Below, one piece after another: positions 56,160 to 64,000 of a stretch of 64,000 bases of DNA. Both the position numbers and the translations under genes were made by a program. The stretch is taken from positions 1-64,000 of the forward strand of contig JAOAPN010000004.1 in assembly GCA_025462885.1 (NCBI GenBank). Direction: 5' to 3'. Origin of the DNA: Acidobacteriaceae bacterium (GTDB lineage: Bacteria > Acidobacteriota > Terriglobia > Terriglobales > Acidobacteriaceae). Positions within the stretch are counted from its first letter, which is position 1. Each line of letters begins with the position of its first letter. The notes under the pieces were generated by a model. The model saw only the letters and a program-made list of their open reading frames with translations. It ran no database searches and was not told the DNA's origin.

Positions 56160-59100
56160 ATGATCTCTCGTCTTGCGAAAACGGTGTTTCTCGCCTTCTT
56201 CTGTATCGGTGCAAGCGCTTCGTTTGCTCAAACCTCGAGCGGAACCATCATCGGCGCGGTTGAAGATGGCTCGGGGGGTGCTTTGCCGAATGCCGATGTA
56301 ACGTTGGTGCAGGTAGCCACCGGCTTTACCCGAGCCACTCATACGAATGATGCAGGTATTTTTAATGCGCCGGTAATTCCGCCAGGCGAATACACGATTA
56401 CGGTTGCGGCTCCTGGATTCGCAACGCAGCGGCTTACGTCGATTGGTCTGCTGGTCGATCAGACATTGAATTTGCATATTGCATTGAAAGTGGGCGCCGT
56501 CGGCTCGTCGATTGAGGTCATCAGTTCCGAGCCGCTGGTTGACTCAGCGACATCCTCACTAGGGCAAGTCATCGAGAACAAGCAGATTCTCGATATGCCT
56601 TTGAATGGACGCAATCCTTTCGCGCTGGGGCTATTAGCGGGGAACACAACTCCGCTCTTCGGAGTGCAGTCGAACCTCCCTTTTATCGCAGGCGGCGGGC
56701 GGTTCACGGCGGTCGATGTTTCGCTGGATGGTGTGGATAACAATACGATCACGAACGCAGGCAACATCGGCCGCACGGGAATCGCGATCATTCCGTCGGT
56801 CGACGCTGTGCAGGAGTTCAAGGTCAAGACGAATAACTTCTCTGCAGAGTTCGGACATGCGGCTGGCTCGGTTGTGAACACAACGTTGAAGAGCGGAACG
56901 AACCAGTTTCACGGCGCGGTCTTTGAATTTATTCGCAATAACATCCTCGATGCGAACAACTACTTTACAAACCTGGTGGGGAATCCGCGACCGCCGTTCC
57001 ATCAGAATCAATTTGGTGGAACCGTGGGAGGCCCGATCCTTCACGGCAAGACATTCTTCTTCGCGGATTATCAGGGCACGAGACAGAGCAGTGTGTCGGG
57101 AAGCTCTATTGCGAATGTTCCGACGGCGGCGTTTCGGGCGGGCGATTTCTCCGGAGTCACGACCCCCATTTACGATCCGGCAACGCGACGGATCGGGCCT
57201 GCCGGAACGGTTATCGCGACAGCGTTTCCTGGGAATAAAATTCCGCAGAGCCGATTGAATGCGACGTCGGTTGCGATTACATCTCTGGTGCCGCAACCAA
57301 ACTTTGGTGCGGCTGGAATTGTGGCTAGAAATTTTTTCTACCAGGCTCCGCGGTTCTCAAATACGGACCAGGGAGATGTGCGGATCGACACCACAATTAC
57401 GGCGAAGAATACGCTGTTCGGCAGCTTCTCGATCAGCCAGAATTCGCAACCGTCCATAGGGGTCTTCGCCGGGTTTATTGGAGGGGGAGCGTCAGCGGTG
57501 GACAATTCGGCCCAGGCCGCGCTCACGGATGTGCAGATCTTCACCCCATCCCTGATCAATGAGTTCCGCTTTGGATTGATCCGACACAATGGAAGCCTTA
57601 TTGGCGTGGGGCAGACTGGCGCGGACTTCGCAAACAAGGCAGGGTTGGCGATGTTCCCAGGGCCGGTGAAGGGTTTCTCTCAAATTTTGTTCAACTATTC
57701 GGGCGTACAAGCGGGCTCGCAGGAGTTCACGAGCTGGGGCGGTGGCGATACGAATCAGAATGTTGAAACACGCGGGCAACTTGCCGATAGTGTGAGCTGG
57801 AATCACAGAAAGCACGCTGTCAAATTTGGAATAGATCTTCGCAATGCGCGGCTTATGACGTTGCGCGGCTCGCCGTTCTTTGGACAGGATTACTTTGGAG
57901 CAGTGTTTACATCAAGCTCCGATTCGCCAGGTTCCGGCCTACCGTTTGCGGACTTCATGCTTGGCTATCCGACGAGTATTCTGGGCGCTCCCATGCTGCA
58001 GCGCGGGCATCAGCGGGACAGTTATTTCGGTGGATTCGTACAGGATGACTGGAAGATCAGCGACAAACTCACCCTTAACTACGGGGTGAGATACGAACTT
58101 TATACGCAGCCAATCGACAAGAATAATCTTGGCAGCCTCTTCAATATCACGACCGGACAGTTTGTGATTCCCGGAAGTCAGGGCTTCAGTCGGGCGATGG
58201 TGCAGGGCGATCATAATAACTGGGGTCCTCGTTTTGGTGCTGCATACCAGGTCTCGCGCGCACTTGTAGTGCGTGGCGGCTACGGCATCTTCTATGGATT
58301 GAAAGACCAGAATCAGCAGATAACGCAGTTCTCCGGAAACGCGCCGAATATCCCGACGATCTCGCTGCCGAATATTTCTGCGACACAGACTGTATCCCCT
58401 CCCTTCACTATCAATACGCCCATCGTCGCACTGCCGGCAGGGACGTCGCTCAGTTCCTTCACGGCAGCAAATCCGATCGCATCCTCATTCCGGACACAGA
58501 GCTTCACGAATGGGCGCAACCCGATGTTGATGCAGTACAACCTGGACTTCCAGTATCAATTGTCGAAGACGATCGTTCTTGAGGCTTCCTACAGTGGTGC
58601 AAAAGGAACAGATCTGGCGACGTTATTTATCGATCAGAACCAGATTCCGTTCTCGCAAGCGTTGGCAGGACTCAATAAACAGGCGAATCGTCCCTTCCCG
58701 AATATCAATGGCCAGGTGCTAGCTGTCTTCTCGACTGCGACGTCCAATTACAACGCCATGAACTTGAAGTTCGAGAAGCGGCAGTCACACGGAGTGAGTG
58801 TACTGGCGAACTACACCTGGCAGAAGAATCTGGAGACGGGCGGAAGCGGGCCGAATGCCTTCTCGCAGAATGGTGGGACTTCGATCGCTATCAGTACTTA
58901 TGAACCGGGCCGCGAGAACGGTGTCGCACCTATCAATATTGCCCACAATGCGACCGCCAGCGTGAGTTATGCATTGCCCTTCGGAAAGGATAAGCGCTTC
59001 CTCTCGCATTCCAGAGTTCTGTCTGCTGTGGTTGGTGGTTGGGTAATCAATGGGATAGGAACGCTGCGTACCGGCTTTCCAACAGATATTCGAACCAGTC

Positions 59101-59546
59101 TTCTTCCACCTGTCTTCAATACCTATAACGTGGCGAGCTGTGTTCCGGGTGTGCCACGTAAGCTACCGAACGCGGGGGTAAACGGCTACTTCAATCCGGC
59201 TGCTTTTACGGTCCCGATAACAGTAACTGGAGCCACGGGCGGACCGGTTCAAACGTTCGGCAACTGCGGCCATTTCCTTACTACAGGACCGGGCTCGAAA
59301 AATCTGGACTCGTCGATCTTCAAGGACTTTCATTACTCTGACAGGACGTATCTGGAGTTCCGGACAGAGTTCTTCAACACTACGAATACCCCGACCTTCT
59401 TTCTTCCTCCGGCAAACGATCCCACGCTCACCTGCCAAGGAGCACCGGGTGCAATCTGCAACTCCACGAATCCGAGCTTCGGCAAGCTTTCAAGCGGTAC
59501 GGCGACGGGAAGGCAGATACAGTTCTCCCTGAAAATCTATTACTAA
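56160..59546 (+). CDS. TonB-dependent receptor with carboxypeptidase regulatory-like domain
   Basis: The 1128-residue outer-membrane protein has a signal peptide (about 1-23), a CarboxypepD_reg-type Ig-like domain (SSGTIIGAVEDGSGGALPNADVTLVQ to TLNLHIALKVGAVGSSIEVIS, about 26-115), a plug-like region (PLNGRNPFALGLLAG, VDVSLDGVDNNTITNAG, EFKVKTNNFSAEFGHAAGSVVNTTLKSGTN) and a long beta-barrel ending in QFSLKIYY. This Oar-like class is greatly expanded in acidobacteria. ATG at 56160 follows AAAGGA; the frame is open further upstream through a non-coding region. It heads a locus with two glycoside hydrolases, so a glycan fragment is the likely ligand. Confidence 0.93.
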   Translation: MISRLAKTVFLAFFCIGASASFAQTSSGTIIGAVEDGSGGALPNADVTLVQVATGFTRATHTNDAGIFNAPVIPPGEYTITVAAPGFATQRLTSIGLLVDQTLNLHIALKVGAVGSSIEVISSEPLVDSATSSLGQVIENKQILDMPLNGRNPFALGLLAGNTTPLFGVQSNLPFIAGGGRFTAVDVSLDGVDNNTITNAGNIGRTGIAIIPSVDAVQEFKVKTNNFSAEFGHAAGSVVNTTLKSGTNQFHGAVFEFIRNNILDANNYFTNLVGNPRPPFHQNQFGGTVGGPILHGKTFFFADYQGTRQSSVSGSSIANVPTAAFRAGDFSGVTTPIYDPATRRIGPAGTVIATAFPGNKIPQSRLNATSVAITSLVPQPNFGAAGIVARNFFYQAPRFSNTDQGDVRIDTTITAKNTLFGSFSISQNSQPSIGVFAGFIGGGASAVDNSAQAALTDVQIFTPSLINEFRFGLIRHNGSLIGVGQTGADFANKAGLAMFPGPVKGFSQILFNYSGVQAGSQEFTSWGGGDTNQNVETRGQLADSVSWNHRKHAVKFGIDLRNARLMTLRGSPFFGQDYFGAVFTSSSDSPGSGLPFADFMLGYPTSILGAPMLQRGHQRDSYFGGFVQDDWKISDKLTLNYGVRYELYTQPIDKNNLGSLFNITTGQFVIPGSQGFSRAMVQGDHNNWGPRFGAAYQVSRALVVRGGYGIFYGLKDQNQQITQFSGNAPNIPTISLPNISATQTVSPPFTINTPIVALPAGTSLSSFTAANPIASSFRTQSFTNGRNPMLMQYNLDFQYQLSKTIVLEASYSGAKGTDLATLFIDQNQIPFSQALAGLNKQANRPFPNINGQVLAVFSTATSNYNAMNLKFEKRQSHGVSVLANYTWQKNLETGGSGPNAFSQNGGTSIAISTYEPGRENGVAPINIAHNATASVSYALPFGKDKRFLSHSRVLSAVVGGWVINGIGTLRTGFPTDIRTSLLPPVFNTYNVASCVPGVPRKLPNAGVNGYFNPAAFTVPITVTGATGGPVQTFGNCGHFLTTGPGSKNLDSSIFKDFHYSDRTYLEFRTEFFNTTNTPTFFLPPANDPTLTCQGAPGAICNSTNPSFGKLSSGTATGRQIQFSLKIYY

Positions 59547-59594
59547 TCCGGACAATGCAGACTATTCCAGGAACTCCGAAGTGAGGACATTACG

Positions 59595-61844
59595 ATGAGT
59601 GAGACGAATGAAGTTACACGCCGGGAGTTTTTGTATACCACTGCAATGCTCGCCGCCTCGACTGCGGTGGCCCATGCCTCTCCGGTCGGCGCCGCCGGGT
59701 TGCCGCCTGATCAGGCGACAGCGACGGCAACTGGAGGAGCCCTGGAACCAGCGATGGGTTCCGTCTTCCCGGCGGGCGCGGTTTACTTTCGAAAATCGAA
59801 TCCGCCGGACTCAGACTGGGCGAAGGATCACAAGACTGCCTCGCAGATCGGTATGAACACCTTTCGGCACTGGTTCATGTGGTCCGCCGTAGAGGTTAGC
59901 CCTGGAATATATGACTGGGCTGACTATGACCAGATGATGGATCTTGCCGCACAGAATGGCATCAAGGTAATCATCGCGGAGCTTGTAACCGCTGCGCCCG
60001 AATGGACCTTCCGAAAGCACGCCTCCGCCCGTTACCACGGCAGTGATGACAGCTTCATCTACAGCACGATCTCCGGAAGCAGCGACACGGGAGGTTTTCC
60101 GGGGCTATGTCTGGACAACGCAGAGGTGAAGCAACTTGCGGAACGCTTTCTCACGACTCTCATCGAGCGCTATAGAAATCATCCAGCCCTGCTGGGGTGG
60201 GATCTCTGGAATGAGACTACGGCGGAAGGTGGAAGTCCGCAGAAGATGTACTGCTTCTGCGAGGCCAGCAAGACGAAGCTGAGGGAATGGTTGAAAGGCA
60301 AGTACGGATCGATCGAGAAGGTACGAAAGACGTGGCAGCGATACAGTCTCGCGACGTGGGAGGATCTGGAGCCACCGCGAAATTTTTCCGGATATTCGGA
60401 GAGTCTGGATTGGCTACAGTTTCGCGTGGATAATGCGTACGAACTCTTCGACTGGCGTATCAAGCTTTTTCGACGGCTTGATCCAAAGCATCTCGTGACG
60501 TGTCACGGAGTGGCTGGAACGCTGGAGAGCTACGCATCACAGGCACACAACGAGTGGATGGCCGCGTCGCGAGTGGATGTGTATGGGTTGACATGGGTCG
60601 CGTCGCGTCACGGAACCGAACCCTGGAGGCAGTATCAGGCACTGGATCTGACACGCGCCGGCGCCCGGGGCAAGCCATTCTGGCACGCGGAGGCGCAAGG
60701 CGGCCCGTTGTGGATGCAGCCGCAAGTAATCGGTCGGCCGAAGGAAGACGGACGTGTCACCGAACCGGAAGATATACGGGTCTGGAATATGATCTCCTGT
60801 GCCGGAGGCGCGCGCGGCATTCTTTACTGTCGATGGCGTCCCTTGCTGGATGGGCCGCTGTTCGGCGCCTTCGGAGCATTCGGGATGGATGGATCAGTGA
60901 CCCCGCGAGCAGAGATGGCTGGCAAGACTCTGCGTTGGGCGAACGAGCATCCTGAGCTTTGGCAGTCGCGGCCTGTTCGAGGGAGCGTTGGATTGCTGGT
61001 CGCGCCAGAGTCCGAACTCTTCAACTATGTGCAGCAGGGCTCGACCGATTTTTATGCACGGTCTCTGCAGGGGGCATATCAGGCATTCTTCGACTCGAAT
61101 ATTCAAGCCGATTTTGTAGCGGTTGCCGACATCGAGGAGTACAAGCTTCTCTATGTTGCGTATCCGGTGATGCTGAAGTCGGAGACCGTGGCCCTGCTGA
61201 AAAAGTATGTCGCCCAGGGTGGCACACTCATCTGCGAAGGACTGCCGGCCTACTTCGGAGATCACGGACATGTAGGAACCACGCAGCCGAACTACGGGTT
61301 GGACGATGTTTTTGGAGCGCAGGAGAGCTACGTAGAATTCAATCCGGATATCTCGGAGAAGCTGATGTTTGAGGTAAACGGGAGCAAGATTTACGGGCGC
61401 TACTTCCGGCAGGAGTACACCTTGAAAGGCGGTAAAGCCGTTGGCAGTTTCAGCAATGGAGCGATCGCCGCTGTGGAGAATAAAACTGGCAGTGGCCGGA
61501 CGCTCTTACTCGGATCTTTTCCGGGTGCAGGCTACTATCTTCATCACGGAGCCGAGACCAAAGCTTTGTTCGCCAGCTTCTTAAAGATGGCGGGACTCGC
61601 TCCGCAGCTCACACTGAATGACAACGCTGTTCAGGCGCGGCTGCATGCGGGTCAAGGTGGAACGCATCTCTGGATCACGAATCCTACGACTGAGTCACGA
61701 ACGATCAAGGTGTCACTCGATCCAGGGGCAGGCAGCTTTATCGGAGGCGAAGATCTGTGGGCCAAGAAGCCAATCAAGTTCGAAGGTAAGCAGATCAGCG
61801 TGGTCGTGGCCGCGAAGGACGCTGCCGTCATCGCCTTGCGGTAG
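59595..61844 (+). CDS. Tat-exported GH42-type beta-galactosidase
   Basis: The 749-residue enzyme has a twin-arginine signal (TRREFLYTTAMLAAS) and a GH42 TIM barrel. The acid/base glutamate is in LWNETT (E207), the nucleophile in FWHAEAQGG (E366). A trimerisation-like domain (VGLLVAPESELFNYVQ to GTLICEGLPAYFGD, about 460-560) and a C-terminal beta domain follow. GH42 enzymes cleave beta-galactosides, some arabinosides. It starts 48 bp after the receptor stop, so they probably form one transcript. Tat export implies folding in the cytoplasm before export. Confidence 0.9.
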   Translation: MSETNEVTRREFLYTTAMLAASTAVAHASPVGAAGLPPDQATATATGGALEPAMGSVFPAGAVYFRKSNPPDSDWAKDHKTASQIGMNTFRHWFMWSAVEVSPGIYDWADYDQMMDLAAQNGIKVIIAELVTAAPEWTFRKHASARYHGSDDSFIYSTISGSSDTGGFPGLCLDNAEVKQLAERFLTTLIERYRNHPALLGWDLWNETTAEGGSPQKMYCFCEASKTKLREWLKGKYGSIEKVRKTWQRYSLATWEDLEPPRNFSGYSESLDWLQFRVDNAYELFDWRIKLFRRLDPKHLVTCHGVAGTLESYASQAHNEWMAASRVDVYGLTWVASRHGTEPWRQYQALDLTRAGARGKPFWHAEAQGGPLWMQPQVIGRPKEDGRVTEPEDIRVWNMISCAGGARGILYCRWRPLLDGPLFGAFGAFGMDGSVTPRAEMAGKTLRWANEHPELWQSRPVRGSVGLLVAPESELFNYVQQGSTDFYARSLQGAYQAFFDSNIQADFVAVADIEEYKLLYVAYPVMLKSETVALLKKYVAQGGTLICEGLPAYFGDHGHVGTTQPNYGLDDVFGAQESYVEFNPDISEKLMFEVNGSKIYGRYFRQEYTLKGGKAVGSFSNGAIAAVENKTGSGRTLLLGSFPGAGYYLHHGAETKALFASFLKMAGLAPQLTLNDNAVQARLHAGQGGTHLWITNPTTESRTIKVSLDPGAGSFIGGEDLWAKKPIKFEGKQISVVVAAKDAAVIALR

Positions 61845-61894
61845 TAAATCAAGAGTCTACGAATGAAGGCTACGAACGAAGGGGTTTACCGACT

Positions 61895-64000
61895 ATGAGC
61901 ACCCGCAGATCATTTGTGAAACAAACCGCAGGACTAACAGTCGCTTGTTTCGTGGGCTCGGGTTCCAAGCTCTGGGGTCTGGCTGCGAGTGAGGTGCAAG
62001 AAGGTTCCGGTAAGGTGGCAGGCTGGTATGACCGTCCCATGCGCTGGGCCCAGGTCGGCTTTGCTGAAGATGATCCGGGTAACTACGATCCAAAGTTTTG
62101 GGTGGACTACTTCAAGCGTCTTCATATCGACGCTGTGACCTTGAATGCTGGCGGGGCAGTAGCCTTCTACCCCACAAAGATCCCGATGCACTATCGCAGC
62201 AAGTGGCTCGGCAACATGGACACGTTCGGCGATCTTGCTAAGAGTTGCCGAGCGCTGGGTATGAATGTAGTCGCGCGAACCGATGCTCACGCCTGCCATC
62301 AGGACGTGTACGACGCCCATCCGGACTGGATTGCCGTTGACGAACATGGAAAGAAGCGCAAACATCCATCGGACCCTGACTACTGGATCACCTGCGCTCT
62401 CGGCCCGTATAACTTCGAGTTCATGACCTCGGTGCACGAAGAGATCATGAAGATGTATATGCCCGATGGAATCTTTACCAATCGCTGGGCCGGATCTGGA
62501 ATGTGCTTCTGCGAGCATTGTGAGAAGAATTTTCATGAGTTCAGCGGGATGGCATTGCCTCATACTCTCAACCCGCAGGATCCCGCTCGGCGACAGTATC
62601 TCGTCTGGCACCAGAAGCGACTCTTTGAGTTGTGGACTTTATGGAATGACCGTATTCAAAAGATCAATCCAAACGCCAGTTACATCGCGAATGCGGGTGG
62701 CGGTGCGCTGAGTGATCTGGATATGAAGACGGTGGGTGAACTTGCGCCTACGCTCTTTGCCGATCGGCAGGGAAGAACAGGCGTTATGGCTCCATGGGCC
62801 AACGGCAAGAACGGCAAAGAGTATCGCGCGACGATGGGGAGTAAGGCGATCGTCGGCATCTTCAGCATGGGCCTGGAAGACAAAAATCGCTGGAAAGACT
62901 CAGTGACGAGCGACGATGAGATCCGCTTATGGGTGATGGATGGAGTGGCTCAGGGGCTGAGGCCGTGGTTCACAAAGTTCGACGCGAAGGTGATCGACCC
63001 GCGCTGGATGCCGGTGGTGGAGGAACTCTACAAATGGCATGCAGCAAACGAAGTCTATCTTCGCAACGATCGTCCATTGGCGCGAGTAGGTCTGGTCTAT
63101 TCGCAGCAGACAGCCACTTACTACGGTGGTGAGAATGCACATCTCAAGGTAGAGGATCCAAGTCTCGGCTACTACCAGGCTTTGGTCGAAGCGAGGATCC
63201 CATTCGAGATGGTGCATGATCATCTCCTGGACAAAGAACACATCAGCCAGTTCAAGACTCTGATCCTGCCAAATATTGCTGCCTTATCTACGACACAGTG
63301 CAAGCGGCTTGAAGAATTTGTAGAGGCCGGAGGCGGTCTGGTCGCGACGTACGAGACGTCTCTCTACGATGAATGGGGAGTTCGCCGGAATGACTTCGGC
63401 CTTTCGGCACTGTTCGGGGTTCACTACGGAGGCAAGACAGAGGGGCCGATGATGAACTCCTACTTGAGCCTCAACAAGGATTCATCCGGCAAGTATCATC
63501 CCTTGCTGGATGGGATCGAAGACTCCGTCCGCATCATTAATGGAATTAACCAGACGGTCGTGACCCCCGTTGGCGAGGGAGTTTATCCGCTGCAGGTGGT
63601 ACCGACTTATCCGGATCTGCCTATGGAAGAGGTCTTTCCACGGGCGGGATCGCATGGCCAGGTCGGGGCAGTTGTACGCCAGGTTGGTAAAGGAAGAGTC
63701 GTGTATTTGTCTGGAGATGTTGATCGCACCTTCTGGGACACGCTGAATTTCGACCAGTCAAAGCTTCTGCGTAACGCAGTTCTCTGGACGACCAATGAAG
63801 CTGCTCCGCTGGTTGTGAAGGGTAAGGGCGTTTTGGACGTATCGATCTGGAGCCAACAGAACTCCATGACCGCGCATCTTGTGAATCTGACAAATCCAAT
63901 GATGATGAAAGGGCCAGTTCGTGAGTTGATCCCGATCAGCAGACAAGAGGTAAGTATCTCTTTGCCGAGTACTCGACGGGTGAAGAGAGTTCATTTGCTG
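61895..64000 (+). CDS. Tat-exported glycoside hydrolase, GHL6/GH42M-like (partial)
   Basis: The frame is open for 702 codons to the window end and is therefore cut. It starts MSTRRSFVKQTAGL, a Tat signal. Then comes a TIM barrel of the hypothetical glycosyl hydrolase 6 type (MRWAQVGFAEDDPGNYDP, HIDAVTLNAGGAVAFYP, GMNVVARTDAHACHQDV, DGIFTNRWAGSGMCFCEHCEKNF), and a GH42 trimerisation-like domain (RVGLVYSQQTATYYGG, KTLILPNIAALSTTQCKRLEEFVEAGGGLVATYETS). A catalytic pair cannot be named with certainty. It lies 50 bp after the GH42 gene, with AAGGGG upstream of the ATG, and likely completes the same operon. Substrate unknown. Confidence 0.88.
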   Translation, partial: MSTRRSFVKQTAGLTVACFVGSGSKLWGLAASEVQEGSGKVAGWYDRPMRWAQVGFAEDDPGNYDPKFWVDYFKRLHIDAVTLNAGGAVAFYPTKIPMHYRSKWLGNMDTFGDLAKSCRALGMNVVARTDAHACHQDVYDAHPDWIAVDEHGKKRKHPSDPDYWITCALGPYNFEFMTSVHEEIMKMYMPDGIFTNRWAGSGMCFCEHCEKNFHEFSGMALPHTLNPQDPARRQYLVWHQKRLFELWTLWNDRIQKINPNASYIANAGGGALSDLDMKTVGELAPTLFADRQGRTGVMAPWANGKNGKEYRATMGSKAIVGIFSMGLEDKNRWKDSVTSDDEIRLWVMDGVAQGLRPWFTKFDAKVIDPRWMPVVEELYKWHAANEVYLRNDRPLARVGLVYSQQTATYYGGENAHLKVEDPSLGYYQALVEARIPFEMVHDHLLDKEHISQFKTLILPNIAALSTTQCKRLEEFVEAGGGLVATYETSLYDEWGVRRNDFGLSALFGVHYGGKTEGPMMNSYLSLNKDSSGKYHPLLDGIEDSVRIINGINQTVVTPVGEGVYPLQVVPTYPDLPMEEVFPRAGSHGQVGAVVRQVGKGRVVYLSGDVDRTFWDTLNFDQSKLLRNAVLWTTNEAAPLVVKGKGVLDVSIWSQQNSMTAHLVNLTNPMMMKGPVRELIPISRQEVSISLPSTRRVKRVHLL

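Noticed and set aside
61934-62611. 225-codon minus-strand frame
   Set aside because: Lies antisense to the partial Tat-exported glycoside hydrolase, which has clear domain motifs.

Overview
The window is about 60% GC DNA from an acidobacterium, most likely Terriglobia (a Granulicella/Terriglobus/Edaphobacter relative). This placement is inferred from an intact tuf-rpmG-tRNA-Trp-secE-nusG-rplK-rplAJL-rpoBC block joined to typical acidobacterial families: a VWFA-related acidobacterial secreted protein, a very large carboxypeptidase-regulatory/TonB-dependent receptor, PEP-CTERM, Tat-exported sugar enzymes and dispersed hairpin repeats. No 16S sequence is present, so the genus is not fixed.

Layout. 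1-15,490: translation/transcription superoperon. rplK and rplA are separated by a radical SAM gene on the opposite strand and a very strong terminator. RpoB carries an inserted zinc module that matches the cysteine spacing of the RpoC N-terminal zinc site. 15,587-16,134: small secreted protein and a convergent terminator. 16,135-18,480: AT-richer accessory mini-island with two two-gene cassettes of toxin/antitoxin- or defence-like type (DUF5343-like plus TIGR02391/Ymh; DUF4160 plus DUF2442) and a degenerate ~50-bp tandem repeat. 18,611-25,120: CDF metal transporter, SRPBCC protein, three small single-span membrane proteins, TonB-C protein, ROK sugar kinase, AsmA-like protein and a small conserved protein. 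25,346-30,421: two large PAS-GGDEF-EAL proteins flanking a GlsB/YeaQ membrane protein. 30,610-39,086: esterase, VWFA protein, thioredoxin-like protein, YihY, pyruvate kinase, a third GGDEF-EAL protein with a broken GGDEF site, and a PEP-CTERM protein. 39,166-45,632: mutL, an operon of eight-EF-hand protein, ApbE-DUF2271 fusion and PepSY-type membrane protein, then a Tat-exported TIM-barrel isomerase. 45,918-52,817: glycosyltransferase, an 818-residue protein with a long S/Y/G/R low-complexity tail, cmk, a cold-shock protein and a secreted protein. 52,975-55,455: sucA. 56,160-64,000: a carbohydrate-use locus (TonB-dependent receptor, GH42 enzyme and a second glycoside hydrolase cut by the window end) behind a clear promoter and a possible operator.

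How the parts work together. The first quarter supplies ribosomal stalk proteins, Sec translocon, NusG and RNA polymerase. The c-di-GMP genes suggest a signalling hot spot. The EF-hand/ApbE/PepSY operon looks like an extracytosolic flavin electron-transfer module. The receptor plus the two Tat-exported hydrolases would import and process a plant or microbial glycan. Three copies of a ~131-141 bp three-hairpin element, two copies of an ~85 bp relative and several tandem repeats lie only between genes and form the main non-coding structure of the window.
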